DNA of 64,000 bases from Marinoscillum furvescens DSM 4134 (GTDB taxonomy: Bacteria; Bacteroidota; Bacteroidia; Cytophagales; Cyclobacteriaceae). Location of the stretch: positions 62,001 to 126,000 of the forward strand of contig NZ_QREG01000003.1 of NCBI RefSeq assembly GCF_003386095.1, in the 5' to 3' direction. The position numbers and the translations under genes were made by a program. This document shows, one piece after another, positions 54,933 to 64,000 of this stretch; position 1 is the stretch's first letter; each line of letters begins with the position of its first letter. The notes beneath the pieces were generated by a model. The model had not been told where the DNA came from. It saw only the letters and a program-made list of their open reading frames with translations, and did not search any database.

Positions 54933-55949
54933 TCAGGCTTCCAGTACCTTTCTGATGGCCTGCAGTTCATCAGCGCTAAACTCCAGGTTGGTAAGCCCAT
55001 TGACATTGGCCTTGAGCTGATCGGGTGTGCTTACTCCCACGAGTACGGATGTGAGACGTTGGTCTTTTAGCAGCCACGCAATAGCCATCTCACTCAGCGA
55101 CTGGCCACGATCTGAGGCGACCTGATGAAGTGCTTTGATTGCTTCAAGCTTTTGCTCCACCGCTTCACGCTGTAAGTAGGTCATACCTTTGGCAGCTCTG
55201 CTGTCCTCTGGAATCCCATGGACGTATTTATTGGTGAGCATGCCTTGCTCTAGCGGACTAAACGCTATACAGCCAACGCCATACTGATCGAGCACATCCA
55301 GCAATCCATCCTCTACCCACCGGTCAAACATGGAATAGCGTGCCTGATGTATGAGACAAGGAGTTCCCAGCTCATTTAGAATTTTGATAGCTTTCTCAGC
55401 CAAATCCGCTGGATAATTGGAGATTCCCACATACAGTGCCTTTCCCGATCTTACGATATGGTCTAGCGCTCCCATAGTCTCTTCTAGCGGTGTATCTGGG
55501 TCTGGTCTATGGTGGTAAAAAAGATCCACATAGTCCAGATTCATTCGTTTGAGGCTCTGATCTAGGCTAGAGATGAGGTACTTACGGGAACCCAGATTGC
55601 CATAAGGGCCGGGCCACATATCGTAGCCTGCTTTGGAAGAAATAAAGAGTTCGTCTCGGTACGGCAAAAAGTCTTCATTGAAAAGTCGACCGAAGTTGGT
55701 TTCTGCTGCGCCAAAAGGGGGGCCGTAGTTATTGGCCAGATCAAAATGCACTACGCCCAAATCGAAAGCAGTACGGAGTATGTTTTGTGCTTTGAGCAGG
55801 TCATCTGCATGGCCGAAGTTGTGCCAAAGGCCCAGCGAAATCATGGGTAGCTGGATGCCACTGTGCCCACAGCGCTTGAAGGGCACCTGCTCATAGCGAT
55901 CCTCCGCTGCATAGTATTTCTTATATCCTGATTTGTCGTTGATTTGCAT
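54933..55949 (-). CDS. Aldo/keto reductase (YghZ/Gpr-like)
   Basis: 338 aa, cytoplasmic. Catalytic tetrad visible: Asp and Tyr in HFDLANNYG, Lys in FISSKAGYDM, His in FYHHRPDPD; NADPH-binding end SVLVGVSTPDQLKANV. The long N-terminal part and MWPGPYGNLGSRKYL loop match the L-glyceraldehyde-3-phosphate reductase group. Broad reduction of small aldehydes or sugar aldehydes is expected. Last gene of the unit that starts with the FG-GAP lipoproteins, 30 bp after the previous stop region. Confidence 0.88.
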   Translation of the reverse strand: MQINDKSGYKKYYAAEDRYEQVPFKRCGHSGIQLPMISLGLWHNFGHADDLLKAQNILRTAFDLGVVHFDLANNYGPPFGAAETNFGRLFNEDFLPYRDELFISSKAGYDMWPGPYGNLGSRKYLISSLDQSLKRMNLDYVDLFYHHRPDPDTPLEETMGALDHIVRSGKALYVGISNYPADLAEKAIKILNELGTPCLIHQARYSMFDRWVEDGLLDVLDQYGVGCIAFSPLEQGMLTNKYVHGIPEDSRAAKGMTYLQREAVEQKLEAIKALHQVASDRGQSLSEMAIAWLLKDQRLTSVLVGVSTPDQLKANVNGLTNLEFSADELQAIRKVLEA

Positions 55950-55979
55950 TGATGTGGTATTTCAAGTAAAAATTAAACC

Positions 55980-58900
55980 TTAATTCGATTGATAAACAGA
56001 GATTGGCTTATCGTTTACTCCAAAAATTAGGGTGACCTTGTTATTCAGAGTGATAGGAACAATACTCCGCACATCCCCAAAAATAGATATACCACTTTTA
56101 TCTGGAGGTAATACTGTAAAGTTCCCAAGACCGTCACCAAAAGCTACCTCTCCATAACTGGCATCATGGGCTCCGAAGTAAGTATGCATATGTGTTTGAT
56201 TACCACCACCGACAATATCAACAAACTTGTCTCCATTAATATCTAGTAAAGCAAAATCATACATCGGTGCTTTTTGAAATGCATTTGGCAAAGGCAAAAC
56301 ATCAAAAGCTAATCCTCCTTGGTTTATAAGGACCAATGATCTAAGCTCCGTTAGTTCATACTGTTTACTGTTTTGCAATGCCTCTTCTCCAAAAATTTCT
56401 TGCACGGTCTTACCAGCAAACTCTTGGTAGCTGGTGTACTTCTTTTTGATAATGGGCATCTGTGCCGCTAACTCATCCTTATTGTTAATAGGGTACTCCA
56501 CTCCTTTCTTTTGGTAAGTTATGATTTGATCGAGAAAATCATTTCCATCAAAATCCGCAACATACATTCGTACGGGACTATCAGGTGTAGCTGTAAGTTT
56601 CGTATTAAGTCCAAGATTGCCCAAAACCAAATCAAGGTCACCATCTCCATCCAGATCTGCTGATTCCACTTGATTCCACCAACCTTTCAACTCCTCAAGA
56701 ATTGGGATATTCAAAGCTTTCAGCTTACCGTTTTCTACTGTGAAAACTTGAGGACTTCCCCAGTCCTGCGACACTACCAACTCAGATACCCCATTTCCAT
56801 TCAAATCAAGAACCTTGGCGTCTGTTACCATGCCATGACTACAGGCCTGCGAACTAAAATATCCACTACCGTCATTGATCAACAGGTAACTTTCAGGTGG
56901 CTTGCCATACTGTCCGGCAATCACGCGCCCTCCCACGTATACATCCTGATCTCCATCCTGATCATAATCAAATGCCACCGCAGCAGATCCATGCTGGTAC
57001 AGCTTTGGCAAACGCTCATCGGCCTGTTCAAATACGCCTGACACATTGAGATAAAAATGATCCAGCAATTTTGGGTTAGCTCCAATCTCACGGTTGCCAG
57101 CAGTGACTTCATACAAATCCAGGTCCCCATCATTATCAGCATCAAAAAAAATAGCATCTACAGCTTCACTGCTAATCGATGCTGTCAAGTCAGAATGATA
57201 GATCAGCTTGCCATCTCTTTGTAAATAAATAGAGGAAGCTTGTCCTGCAGCTCCGCCGATATAGGCATCCATTAAGTTGTCTCCGTTGATGTCGGCTACA
57301 GTTATGGCCGGCCCCTCGCGTGACACCATGTGTGGAATAAGTGCCTGATAATTGAAATCCACAAATTGATTTTCAGCGTGAACAAAAGAACTATCAAAAT
57401 CTATTTTCTGAAACATTGGAGACTTTACCGGACTCGACAAAGGAAGATTGTCTGCTTGATCATAATATACCGTAAGTTCCTTCCTATCAATATCACGAAT
57501 CACCTGAGTCTTACCTCCAGGCCACCATACCCGCAAAGAATCTATTCCTAGAGAGTCAAAACCAACAATCAGTCTAGTTGTCCCTCTGGATAAAAACCCC
57601 CTGTCAGGTACGTTTTCTAAGTACTGTATTTCGTTCTGTTGATAAACCTGCAATCGTGCGCCGATTCCCTCAGGATTTCCCTTGGGACCTTCGAATTTGA
57701 TGGTTAGACTTTCCCTATTGGTGTTGTTTTTAAGAATTGACGCCTGAGCGTTGATATTATTAACAATCAAATCAAGGTCGCCATCCAAATCAAGGTCTGC
57801 ATAAGCGGCTCCACTAGAATAGCCAGCGCGCTCACTTGACCAAATTACGGGCTCAAAACCAGCTGAACCATTATTTCTAAAAAATCGGTTTAACACTGGT
57901 CCTTCGGGCATTTGCGAAATTAAGTCCTGGTCTCCGGACTCTGTATTGGTGAGCTGGTTGTCCGATAGATATTTTATGTAATCTAAATCGTTTGGGCGCT
58001 TGACGATTCCATTTGTGATATAAAGATCCTTTTGGCCATCCAGATTAAAATCTGCAAACAGCACTGACCAGCTCCAGTCTGTAGCTGCAAGCTGATGCAT
58101 GAATGCAACATCCGAAAACGTGCCGTTCCCATTATTAATTTGCAAGGTGTTTCGCGCAAACTGAGGCATAAACCCAAAGTCCAATTTTAATTTGTAAATC
58201 TCGTAAGGATCCTCCCCAGCAGATTTTTTAAGAACCAACTCTTCATCTGGCAACATATCTAATGTCATGATATCTGGATGCCCATCATTGTTCACATCAG
58301 CAATATCATTCCCCATCGAAAAACGACTAGAATGCCTGAGCCACTGCTCACCATGCTCCACGAATGTTCCGTTACCCTGATTAAGGTACAAGTAGTCATT
58401 TTCATGAAAGTCATTGGATACCAGGATGTCCATATATCCATCTTTATTGACATCAGAAATCCCCAAACCAAGACCATATCCTATTGGCGAACTGAAAATA
58501 CCAGCCGATTTGGTGACATCAGTAAAACGGCCTCCATCATTACGCAGCAGTTTATCCCCTGCTTTTTGATCCTCGTCTAACCTCAATGAAGATTTCCCAT
58601 AGCTCCGAATCGTGTGAACTGCATGATTTAATAGGTATACATCAAGGTCATTGTCATTGTCATAATCAAAAAACGCGGCTTGAGTGGAAAATCCAGAAAA
58701 GTCTAAATCAAAATCCGAAGCTTTTTCACTGAATGTACTATCTCCATTATTAATATAGAGCTCATTGTTCCCCTTGATGTCCTTGTATGCCCCCACGCGA
58801 CATACGTAAATATCTAGCAAACCGTCGGCATTTACATCTGCCATGGTCACCCCTGTTTTCCATGCACCGGGAGACGCCACTCCTGCTGGCTCGGTAATAT

Positions 58901-59189
58901 CCTCAAATTTGAAATTTCCTTGATTGAGGTAAAGTTTGTTATCACCAGTATTTGATGAAAAGTACAAATCCTCTAAGCCATCATTATTTATGTCTCCAAC
59001 AGCTACTCCTCCACCATTATAAAAATAGAGGTAGTCAATGATGTTCAAATTTTCATCGTGAGGCAGGTCGTTGCGAAAGCTCACGCCAGTAAACTCCCCA
59101 GGCAAAAGAGAAAACAGCACATCCTGTTCCTCTTGAGTACACCCCAGAATGCAAAACAGTGCAATGATTCCAATCTGCCGATACCCCAT
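55980..59189 (-). CDS. CRTAC1-type FG-GAP/VCBS + ASPIC/UnbV lipoprotein, copy 1
   Basis: 1069 aa; lipobox CILGC (Cys17). A seven-bladed propeller of FG-GAP/VCBS repeats covers about 50-480, with many Ca2+ loops such as DINNDGLEDL, DYDNDNDLDV and DLDLDGDLDL. An ASPIC/UnbV domain lies at about 510-590 (EGIGARLQVY, RGFLSRGTTRL) and a second propeller after it. Role is not established; these lipoproteins often accompany SusCD systems and are thought to bind carbohydrate or protein at the surface. The start overlaps the previous stop (TAATG). Confidence 0.85.
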   Translation of the reverse strand: MGYRQIGIIALFCILGCTQEEQDVLFSLLPGEFTGVSFRNDLPHDENLNIIDYLYFYNGGGVAVGDINNDGLEDLYFSSNTGDNKLYLNQGNFKFEDITEPAGVASPGAWKTGVTMADVNADGLLDIYVCRVGAYKDIKGNNELYINNGDSTFSEKASDFDLDFSGFSTQAAFFDYDNDNDLDVYLLNHAVHTIRSYGKSSLRLDEDQKAGDKLLRNDGGRFTDVTKSAGIFSSPIGYGLGLGISDVNKDGYMDILVSNDFHENDYLYLNQGNGTFVEHGEQWLRHSSRFSMGNDIADVNNDGHPDIMTLDMLPDEELVLKKSAGEDPYEIYKLKLDFGFMPQFARNTLQINNGNGTFSDVAFMHQLAATDWSWSVLFADFNLDGQKDLYITNGIVKRPNDLDYIKYLSDNQLTNTESGDQDLISQMPEGPVLNRFFRNNGSAGFEPVIWSSERAGYSSGAAYADLDLDGDLDLIVNNINAQASILKNNTNRESLTIKFEGPKGNPEGIGARLQVYQQNEIQYLENVPDRGFLSRGTTRLIVGFDSLGIDSLRVWWPGGKTQVIRDIDRKELTVYYDQADNLPLSSPVKSPMFQKIDFDSSFVHAENQFVDFNYQALIPHMVSREGPAITVADINGDNLMDAYIGGAAGQASSIYLQRDGKLIYHSDLTASISSEAVDAIFFDADNDGDLDLYEVTAGNREIGANPKLLDHFYLNVSGVFEQADERLPKLYQHGSAAVAFDYDQDGDQDVYVGGRVIAGQYGKPPESYLLINDGSGYFSSQACSHGMVTDAKVLDLNGNGVSELVVSQDWGSPQVFTVENGKLKALNIPILEELKGWWNQVESADLDGDGDLDLVLGNLGLNTKLTATPDSPVRMYVADFDGNDFLDQIITYQKKGVEYPINNKDELAAQMPIIKKKYTSYQEFAGKTVQEIFGEEALQNSKQYELTELRSLVLINQGGLAFDVLPLPNAFQKAPMYDFALLDINGDKFVDIVGGGNQTHMHTYFGAHDASYGEVAFGDGLGNFTVLPPDKSGISIFGDVRSIVPITLNNKVTLIFGVNDKPISVYQSN

Positions 59190-62100
59190 TATTTTTGACT
59201 GTAATTGAAAAGTACAAGCTCATCACTATTGCGAGCTACCATAACTTCAGTTCCCACTACTCGAATGTCCCTAATCTCCCCTCTCACTTTAAAGCCATGC
59301 CCATCAGGATATGTAGTAAACGTGGCGGGTCCTTGATTTTCCAGATATGCTCCATAGCTGGCATCATACCTACCCACTTCTGGTTTGGTTCCATATAAGT
59401 TTCCTCCGAGCAGCACGTCCATATCACCGTCTGCATCAAAATCATGTGCCAAAATAGCAAAAACCGGTGCTACTTGCGCCTGATCAGGCAATGATCTAGG
59501 CGAGAAGCTAAAGTTTCCGTCATTGAGAAGCAGCATAGACTCCAGCGTATTCACTTCCAATACGCTCGCTGCACTTAAACTTTCAGAAGAGAATATCTGA
59601 TCAATAGAGGCGTCTTTGAACGACTCGTAGTTCGGAAATTTCTTTTTGAGTCCCTTCATCTGATCGATGAGGTTATGTCGCAACGCAAAAGGAAACTCAC
59701 GCCCTGAAGGTGCTGTTTGTACCAATACCGGATCAAGTGAACCGTTTTGGTCAAAATCCTGAATGTAGAGTTTGATCGGTTGCTCTTCACTAGCCCGAAA
59801 GCGGCTGTTTAGTCCATGATTTCCGGCCAGTATATCCAGGTCACCGTCACCGTCCATATCCACAAGATGAAGTGCGCTCCACCAACCTTTTAGAACGTCT
59901 GTTTGAGCCTTAGAACTTTTCAAAGTTCCATTTTCGTTGGTAAAAACCAAGATTCCCATATACTCTCCAGTCACCACCAAATCCGGATCTCCATCTCCAT
60001 CCAAATCCCCAAAAGCACTAGACCGAATCATGCCCAAATCCGGAAATTCTGTAGTCTTAAAAGTGCCTGCCCCGTCATTAAGCAATAGGTATCCACTCCC
60101 AGGAAGGCCGTAGTTCAATGGCTTTAAACGCTCTCCAACAAACAAGTCAATGTCTCCATCCATATCCACATCTGCTGCTGATACTGTAGATGAACTAACA
60201 TAGGCACCCGAAACCGGCAAAAGCTGTTTTGATAGGACGAATTTACCACTGCCCTGATTGATGTAGAGCCTATCCGCTAGTGCACTGCTAGATGAAGAAA
60301 ACTCCGTACCCCCACTGCATACATACAGGTCTTGATCCCCATCCTCATCTGCATCGAAGAAAATACTCTCCGCATCTTCTGAAATGGCTTCCTCCTCAAA
60401 TGTCATTCCAAGCTTGAAGCCACCGTCGGCAGTTCCCATTAGCAATCTACCCGCTATGCCTTTGGCTCCTGCCAGATACAAATCTTCATAACCATCTCCG
60501 TCCACATCGGCTGTAGCCATTTTAGGACCTTCGGTACTGTTCATATGATAGAGTAATCTGTCTCTATGAAAATCTACAAATTCATTCTCTTCATGGCGGT
60601 AGTCAATTTCAGCGTCAACTCTTTGGAATAATTTTCGTTTGTCGCCTTTAGTATCCACACTCCCAGCTGTGGCATCTGCCTCTTTCAACGTGTGACTTTG
60701 ATTTGCGACAAGTCTATCAAAGGTGCTAACCTGACCACTTGGCCATGTCACGGTGACCTGCACAGGCTCAGCAGTCGCCAATCCCAGGTGCGGCCTGGGG
60801 TCTACACTGGACTGAAAGCCACGAATGGGTTGCTGCTCTACATAGTAAGTAACCCCTCCCTGTCGCACAGTGATTTTTGCACCCACGGCATTGGTATTTT
60901 TGGCTTTACCTTTGAGGTCAAACTGAATATAGTTGCCTTCCTCAGACTGATTTTGGTAGATAAAAGACTCCATATTCACATTATTCACCACCAGATCCAA
61001 ATCTCCGTCATTATCCAGGTCTCCGTATGCAGATCCATTGGAGAAACTTGGGGTAGCAAGCCCAAGCTCCTCCGTCTTTTCATCAAATTTCAGTGAGCCA
61101 TTGTTAAGATAGGCCTGATTTGGAATGGGGTTGGAAGGTATAAGTTCTACGAGTTTCTGGTAGTTGACCTCATTGTTTGAGACAATAGACTTGACCACCT
61201 CCTCATTAGAAATATACTGGAGATAATCCTGGTCAGTAAGGTCCTGATATATCCCATTTGCTACAAACAGGTCTTTGAATCCGTCATTGTTCATATCAAA
61301 AAATAAGGCTCCCCAACTCCAGTCGCTGGCTTCTACTCCAGCCATACGCCCCAGTTCACTGAAGGAACCATCTCCATTATTCACCTGAAAAGTATTTCGT
61401 GTAAATTGATGGTAGTAGCCATTTTCAAGGCTATAGTTGTAGCGGTTCCAATCCTCAAAGGTGGTGACGGATTTTAGTCTTTTGTAATCAGAGGGGAGCA
61501 TTTCGGTGACAAACAGATCATTGTACCCGTCATTGTTGACATCAGCCAGGTCCGCTCCCATGGATGCCCCAGAGATGGAATTCATTTGCTCGGTCAGAAC
61601 TTCTTCGAAACCGCCATTCTGCGTGTTCAAATAAAGGTAGTCTCTTTCAAAGAAGTCGTTGGAAACATAGATATCGTCCCAGCCGTCACGATTCACATCG
61701 CCCACCGTGACTCCAAGACCAAAACCAATAATACTGCCGTATATACCTGCCTCCTCGCTTACATCCACAAACATTCCTTCGTCGTTTCGAAGGAGCTTAT
61801 CCCCTCCAAGGGAGTCCCGTTTGGGACGTTCGTTTCTGCGAAGGTCAAAAGAGCCAATGGCTTGATATGAGTTATTAAGAATGTAAGCGTCCAAATCTCC
61901 ATCCTTGTCATAATCAAAAAAGGAGGCATGCGTGGAATAGCCTTTATCGGCTAAACCATAGGCTTCAGCAGATTCCGTGAAAGTGAGGTCTCCCTTATTG
62001 ATAAACAGTTCATTTTGTTTGTTATCACCTTTTACATCACCTGAGTTGCACACATAGATATCCAAAAAGCCATCTCCATTCACATCGGCCATAGTCACTC

Positions 62101-62440
62101 CGGTAGACCAGGCTTTTTGACCTCCAACACCAGCTTGCTCTGTGACATCCTCAAACTTCCAATCGCCTTTATTTAAGAAAAGCTTGTTGCTTTTGAGGTT
62201 GGCCGTGAGGTAGATGTCTGCTAACCCATCATTATTTACATCTCCTATAGAGACCCCACCCCCATTGTAAAAATTACGGTAGGTATAGACATTGAATTCC
62301 TTGTCAAAGGAAAGTTCATTGATGAACGATACGCCAATCTCCTCTGCGGGCATAAGTCTAAATGTCGGCTTCTCCTTTTGGTCAATCTCACAAGAAAAAA
62401 GCATCATCAGAATGAGTATTTTGAGGCAGTTTTTTTGCAT
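59189..62440 (-). CDS. CRTAC1-type FG-GAP/VCBS + ASPIC/UnbV lipoprotein, copy 2
   Basis: 1083 aa; lipobox MLFSC (Cys17). Same build as the downstream copy: FYNGGGVSIGDVNNDGLAD at the first blade, DKDGDLDAY and DLDNDGDLDL loops, UnbV domain with AVGAKITVRQ and RGFQSSVDPRPHLGL, then the second propeller. Similar over the full length to copy 1, so a tandem duplication. Two bases separate it from the small lipoprotein gene upstream. Confidence 0.85.
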   Translation of the reverse strand: MQKNCLKILILMMLFSCEIDQKEKPTFRLMPAEEIGVSFINELSFDKEFNVYTYRNFYNGGGVSIGDVNNDGLADIYLTANLKSNKLFLNKGDWKFEDVTEQAGVGGQKAWSTGVTMADVNGDGFLDIYVCNSGDVKGDNKQNELFINKGDLTFTESAEAYGLADKGYSTHASFFDYDKDGDLDAYILNNSYQAIGSFDLRRNERPKRDSLGGDKLLRNDEGMFVDVSEEAGIYGSIIGFGLGVTVGDVNRDGWDDIYVSNDFFERDYLYLNTQNGGFEEVLTEQMNSISGASMGADLADVNNDGYNDLFVTEMLPSDYKRLKSVTTFEDWNRYNYSLENGYYHQFTRNTFQVNNGDGSFSELGRMAGVEASDWSWGALFFDMNNDGFKDLFVANGIYQDLTDQDYLQYISNEEVVKSIVSNNEVNYQKLVELIPSNPIPNQAYLNNGSLKFDEKTEELGLATPSFSNGSAYGDLDNDGDLDLVVNNVNMESFIYQNQSEEGNYIQFDLKGKAKNTNAVGAKITVRQGGVTYYVEQQPIRGFQSSVDPRPHLGLATAEPVQVTVTWPSGQVSTFDRLVANQSHTLKEADATAGSVDTKGDKRKLFQRVDAEIDYRHEENEFVDFHRDRLLYHMNSTEGPKMATADVDGDGYEDLYLAGAKGIAGRLLMGTADGGFKLGMTFEEEAISEDAESIFFDADEDGDQDLYVCSGGTEFSSSSSALADRLYINQGSGKFVLSKQLLPVSGAYVSSSTVSAADVDMDGDIDLFVGERLKPLNYGLPGSGYLLLNDGAGTFKTTEFPDLGMIRSSAFGDLDGDGDPDLVVTGEYMGILVFTNENGTLKSSKAQTDVLKGWWSALHLVDMDGDGDLDILAGNHGLNSRFRASEEQPIKLYIQDFDQNGSLDPVLVQTAPSGREFPFALRHNLIDQMKGLKKKFPNYESFKDASIDQIFSSESLSAASVLEVNTLESMLLLNDGNFSFSPRSLPDQAQVAPVFAILAHDFDADGDMDVLLGGNLYGTKPEVGRYDASYGAYLENQGPATFTTYPDGHGFKVRGEIRDIRVVGTEVMVARNSDELVLFNYSQK

Positions 62441-62442
62441 CT

Positions 62443-63045
62443 CTACTTCAGTTTGTTTTTGTCCAATATGTCGTCATGCAGCAGGTCAGAAATTTTACCA
62501 GCCACCACTCGTTCATTTTTCTTGTAAATTACCACTCGCCTATTCCCATCTACCTTAGCCCAAAGCGGTTTATCGCCTTCGTTTTTGGGCTCTACCAGTA
62601 CAAACGGATTTCCTCCATACCAATTCATCAAGGTATCTTTTACGGCTACCAACAGCGAATCCGACCCAAATCGCGCACTCCAGGGTGACCAGCCCTCATA
62701 ATCAAAAGCCACTCTCATTTCTTTAATTTTATCATTCCCATCAAAGTGAGGGTAGAATAAGAATCGGATAGGAAACTGAGTACTGTCTGCGGCTGATATC
62801 CTGTACTGAACATTCTTATTCTCCGGTCCTTGCATCACTAATCCCTGTTTGTTTAGCTTCCAGCCTTTATCGAAAAAAGTCTTCCTTGTCTCGCCAAAGC
62901 GAAATCCCAAAAACAATGAATCATACCTGATTCCAGAATTTAACTCTGCTCTCACTGTTTGCTCGTAGGCTGAGGTGTGGCAACTTGCCAGCACCAGCAT
63001 CCACATCAGGCAGCTACTCCAACTCAATAATCTCAAGTGCTTCAT
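62443..63045 (-). CDS. Small hypothetical lipoprotein, 200 aa
   Basis: Lipobox LVLASC (Cys22) after MKHLRLLSWSSCLMW. The mature part is beta-rich, with LGFRFGETRKTFF and KPLWAKVDGNRRVVIYKKNE; no family recognised. It overlaps the end of the upstream FG-GAP gene by 32 bp and is followed after 2 bp by the next, so it belongs to that system. It may be an accessory subunit of the FG-GAP proteins, which is inference. Confidence 0.75.
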   Translation of the reverse strand: MKHLRLLSWSSCLMWMLVLASCHTSAYEQTVRAELNSGIRYDSLFLGFRFGETRKTFFDKGWKLNKQGLVMQGPENKNVQYRISAADSTQFPIRFLFYPHFDGNDKIKEMRVAFDYEGWSPWSARFGSDSLLVAVKDTLMNWYGGNPFVLVEPKNEGDKPLWAKVDGNRRVVIYKKNERVVAGKISDLLHDDILDKNKLK

Positions 63046-64000
63046 TATTCTTTGCTACAATTAAGTGGGTCTTGTCTTGAATAGTAATCGGGGACATAGC
63101 TCTCACTTGTCCAAAAATATTTGTCTGGTGGATAGTTTGTGTTTGAGACTCATAGAATGTCACAGGAAGTGCATCATACCGTCCAAACTGAGGCTTTACC
63201 AGATGCTGATTCCCGCCAAAAACAAGCTGGCCATCTGCAAGGGTAGTAATCGCATATATAGGCGCTAGTTGTAAGCTGGATGGCAGTGGCTCTACAGCGA
63301 ATCGATCACCCTCATTAACGAATATCATAGATGCTAAATCCGCCGCTTCTAACACTTTGGCCGCCGCGATTGCCTCCGCCCCAAATAGGTCTTCTACAGT
63401 TAATTTCGCATAATCTCGGTAATACAATATGCGTTTTTTTAGTCCAGGAAGTTGTTGCGCCATCTCATCACGGTCTGCTACAGGATAGTAGCGGCCATCC
63501 TGAGGTATAGCCCAAATGTAATCGTCAGAGCCATTGGCATCAAAATCATGAATGTAAAGACGCGTGTGATCAGGAAAGAAGGTATTACGGCCGTGATTTC
63601 CAACCACTATGTCTTGATCACCATCGGCATCTAAATCTGCTATCTCCAAGCTGCTCCACCAGCCTGTATGTGAGGCCAGGCCGAGGCGCTCTGTGGCATT
63701 TACCAGGTGGCCTTGTTGGTTTTCAAACACCATTACCGGCCCCCAATCCGCACATAGAATCAGTTCCGGGTAACCATTTCCGCTCAAATCAGCCCATCGC
63801 GCATCGGTCAGCATGGCAAGCTCTTGAAGTGCAGAAGCCCGCTGGGAGGTGACATTCGTAAAGACGCCTGTCCCATCATTTTCCAATAAAAAACCACTTA
63901 CCTTATCCCCATATCGAAACGGGTGAAAACGCTCCCCTACAAAAAGATCCAAGTCACCATCTCCGTCATAATCAGCTACAGCTACAGCGCCGGTACTGAA
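63014..64000 (-). CDS. CRTAC1-type FG-GAP/VCBS protein, copy 3, partial
   Basis: The C-terminal 328 codons are present; the reading frame stays open to the right edge, so the TTG near 63952 is not the start. Ca2+ loops DYDGDGDLDL and DLDADGDQDI, the GWWSSLEIADL strand, and the terminal GQVRAMSPITIQ block match copies 1 and 2 in their second propeller. Three paralogs with a small lipoprotein form one minus-strand set. Confidence 0.82.
   Translation of the reverse strand, partial: FSTGAVAVADYDGDGDLDLFVGERFHPFRYGDKVSGFLLENDGTGVFTNVTSQRASALQELAMLTDARWADLSGNGYPELILCADWGPVMVFENQQGHLVNATERLGLASHTGWWSSLEIADLDADGDQDIVVGNHGRNTFFPDHTRLYIHDFDANGSDDYIWAIPQDGRYYPVADRDEMAQQLPGLKKRILYYRDYAKLTVEDLFGAEAIAAAKVLEAADLASMIFVNEGDRFAVEPLPSSLQLAPIYAITTLADGQLVFGGNQHLVKPQFGRYDALPVTFYESQTQTIHQTNIFGQVRAMSPITIQDKTHLIVAKNNEALEIIELE

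Overview
The window looks like chromosomal DNA of a marine, polysaccharide-degrading Bacteroidota, probably a Cytophagales-type organism. Evidence: a SusC/SusD pair, three type IX secretion (T9SS) C-terminal sorting domains, two S1 sulfatases, FG-GAP/UnbV lipoproteins and many lipobox signal peptides. No rRNA, tRNA, CRISPR array, IS element or phage gene was seen. The assignment rests on gene content only.

Most of positions 1-51,900 is one large polysaccharide utilization locus (PUL). Its transcription units are: (i) a sulfatase cut by the left edge; (ii) SGNH esterase - DASS transporter - frameshifted GH42 beta-galactosidase (9050 to 4806, minus); (iii) divergently, a GH5 lipoprotein and two GH11-like enzymes (9316-13333, plus); (iv) an ~18.5 kb minus-strand operon from 32819 to 14299 with sulfatase, GH141-like, GH130, MFS transporter, beta-helix, GH151-like, GH39-like, beta-helix, two nucleoside-hydrolase-like proteins and a second GH151-like protein; (v) fucI - fucP - AraB-type kinase (37711 to 32963, minus); (vi) susC - susD - surface glycan-binding lipoprotein - an 1861-residue modular GH5 - SGNH esterase (50415 to 37944, minus); (vii) a lacI-family regulator (51714 to 50674, minus). 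Ten near-identical palindromes (consensus TTAAWCGWTTAA) lie only in front of these units, including lacI itself. This marks a single LacI-type regulon, rather than the HTCS or ECF-sigma control common in PULs.

The inferred flow is: surface GH5 and GH11-like endo-enzymes, sulfatases and esterases cut and trim a sulfated, acylated, fucose-containing (or D-arabinose-containing) heteroglycan. SusCD imports the oligosaccharides. GH151-like, GH42, GH39-like and beta-helix proteins dismantle them, and MFS, DASS and FucP transporters move products inward. GH130, a signal-less GH141-like protein, FucI and an AraB-type kinase finish in the cytoplasm. The exact substrate cannot be fixed from sequence alone.

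Two blocks inside the PUL carry no operator: 1059-4781 (membrane protein, M15 peptidase, AMP nucleosidase, small membrane protein) and a TacA/TacT-type toxin-antitoxin pair at 13390-14177. To the right, 52001-64000 holds a second, apparently separately controlled group, all minus strand: Tat-exported Gfo/Idh oxidoreductase, double DUF1080 protein, aldo/keto reductase, then three CRTAC1-type FG-GAP/UnbV proteins (the last cut by the window edge) and a small lipoprotein. Strong candidates for undescribed biology are the paired GH11-like proteins, the giant BIg2/CBM/GH5 protein and the regulon wiring.
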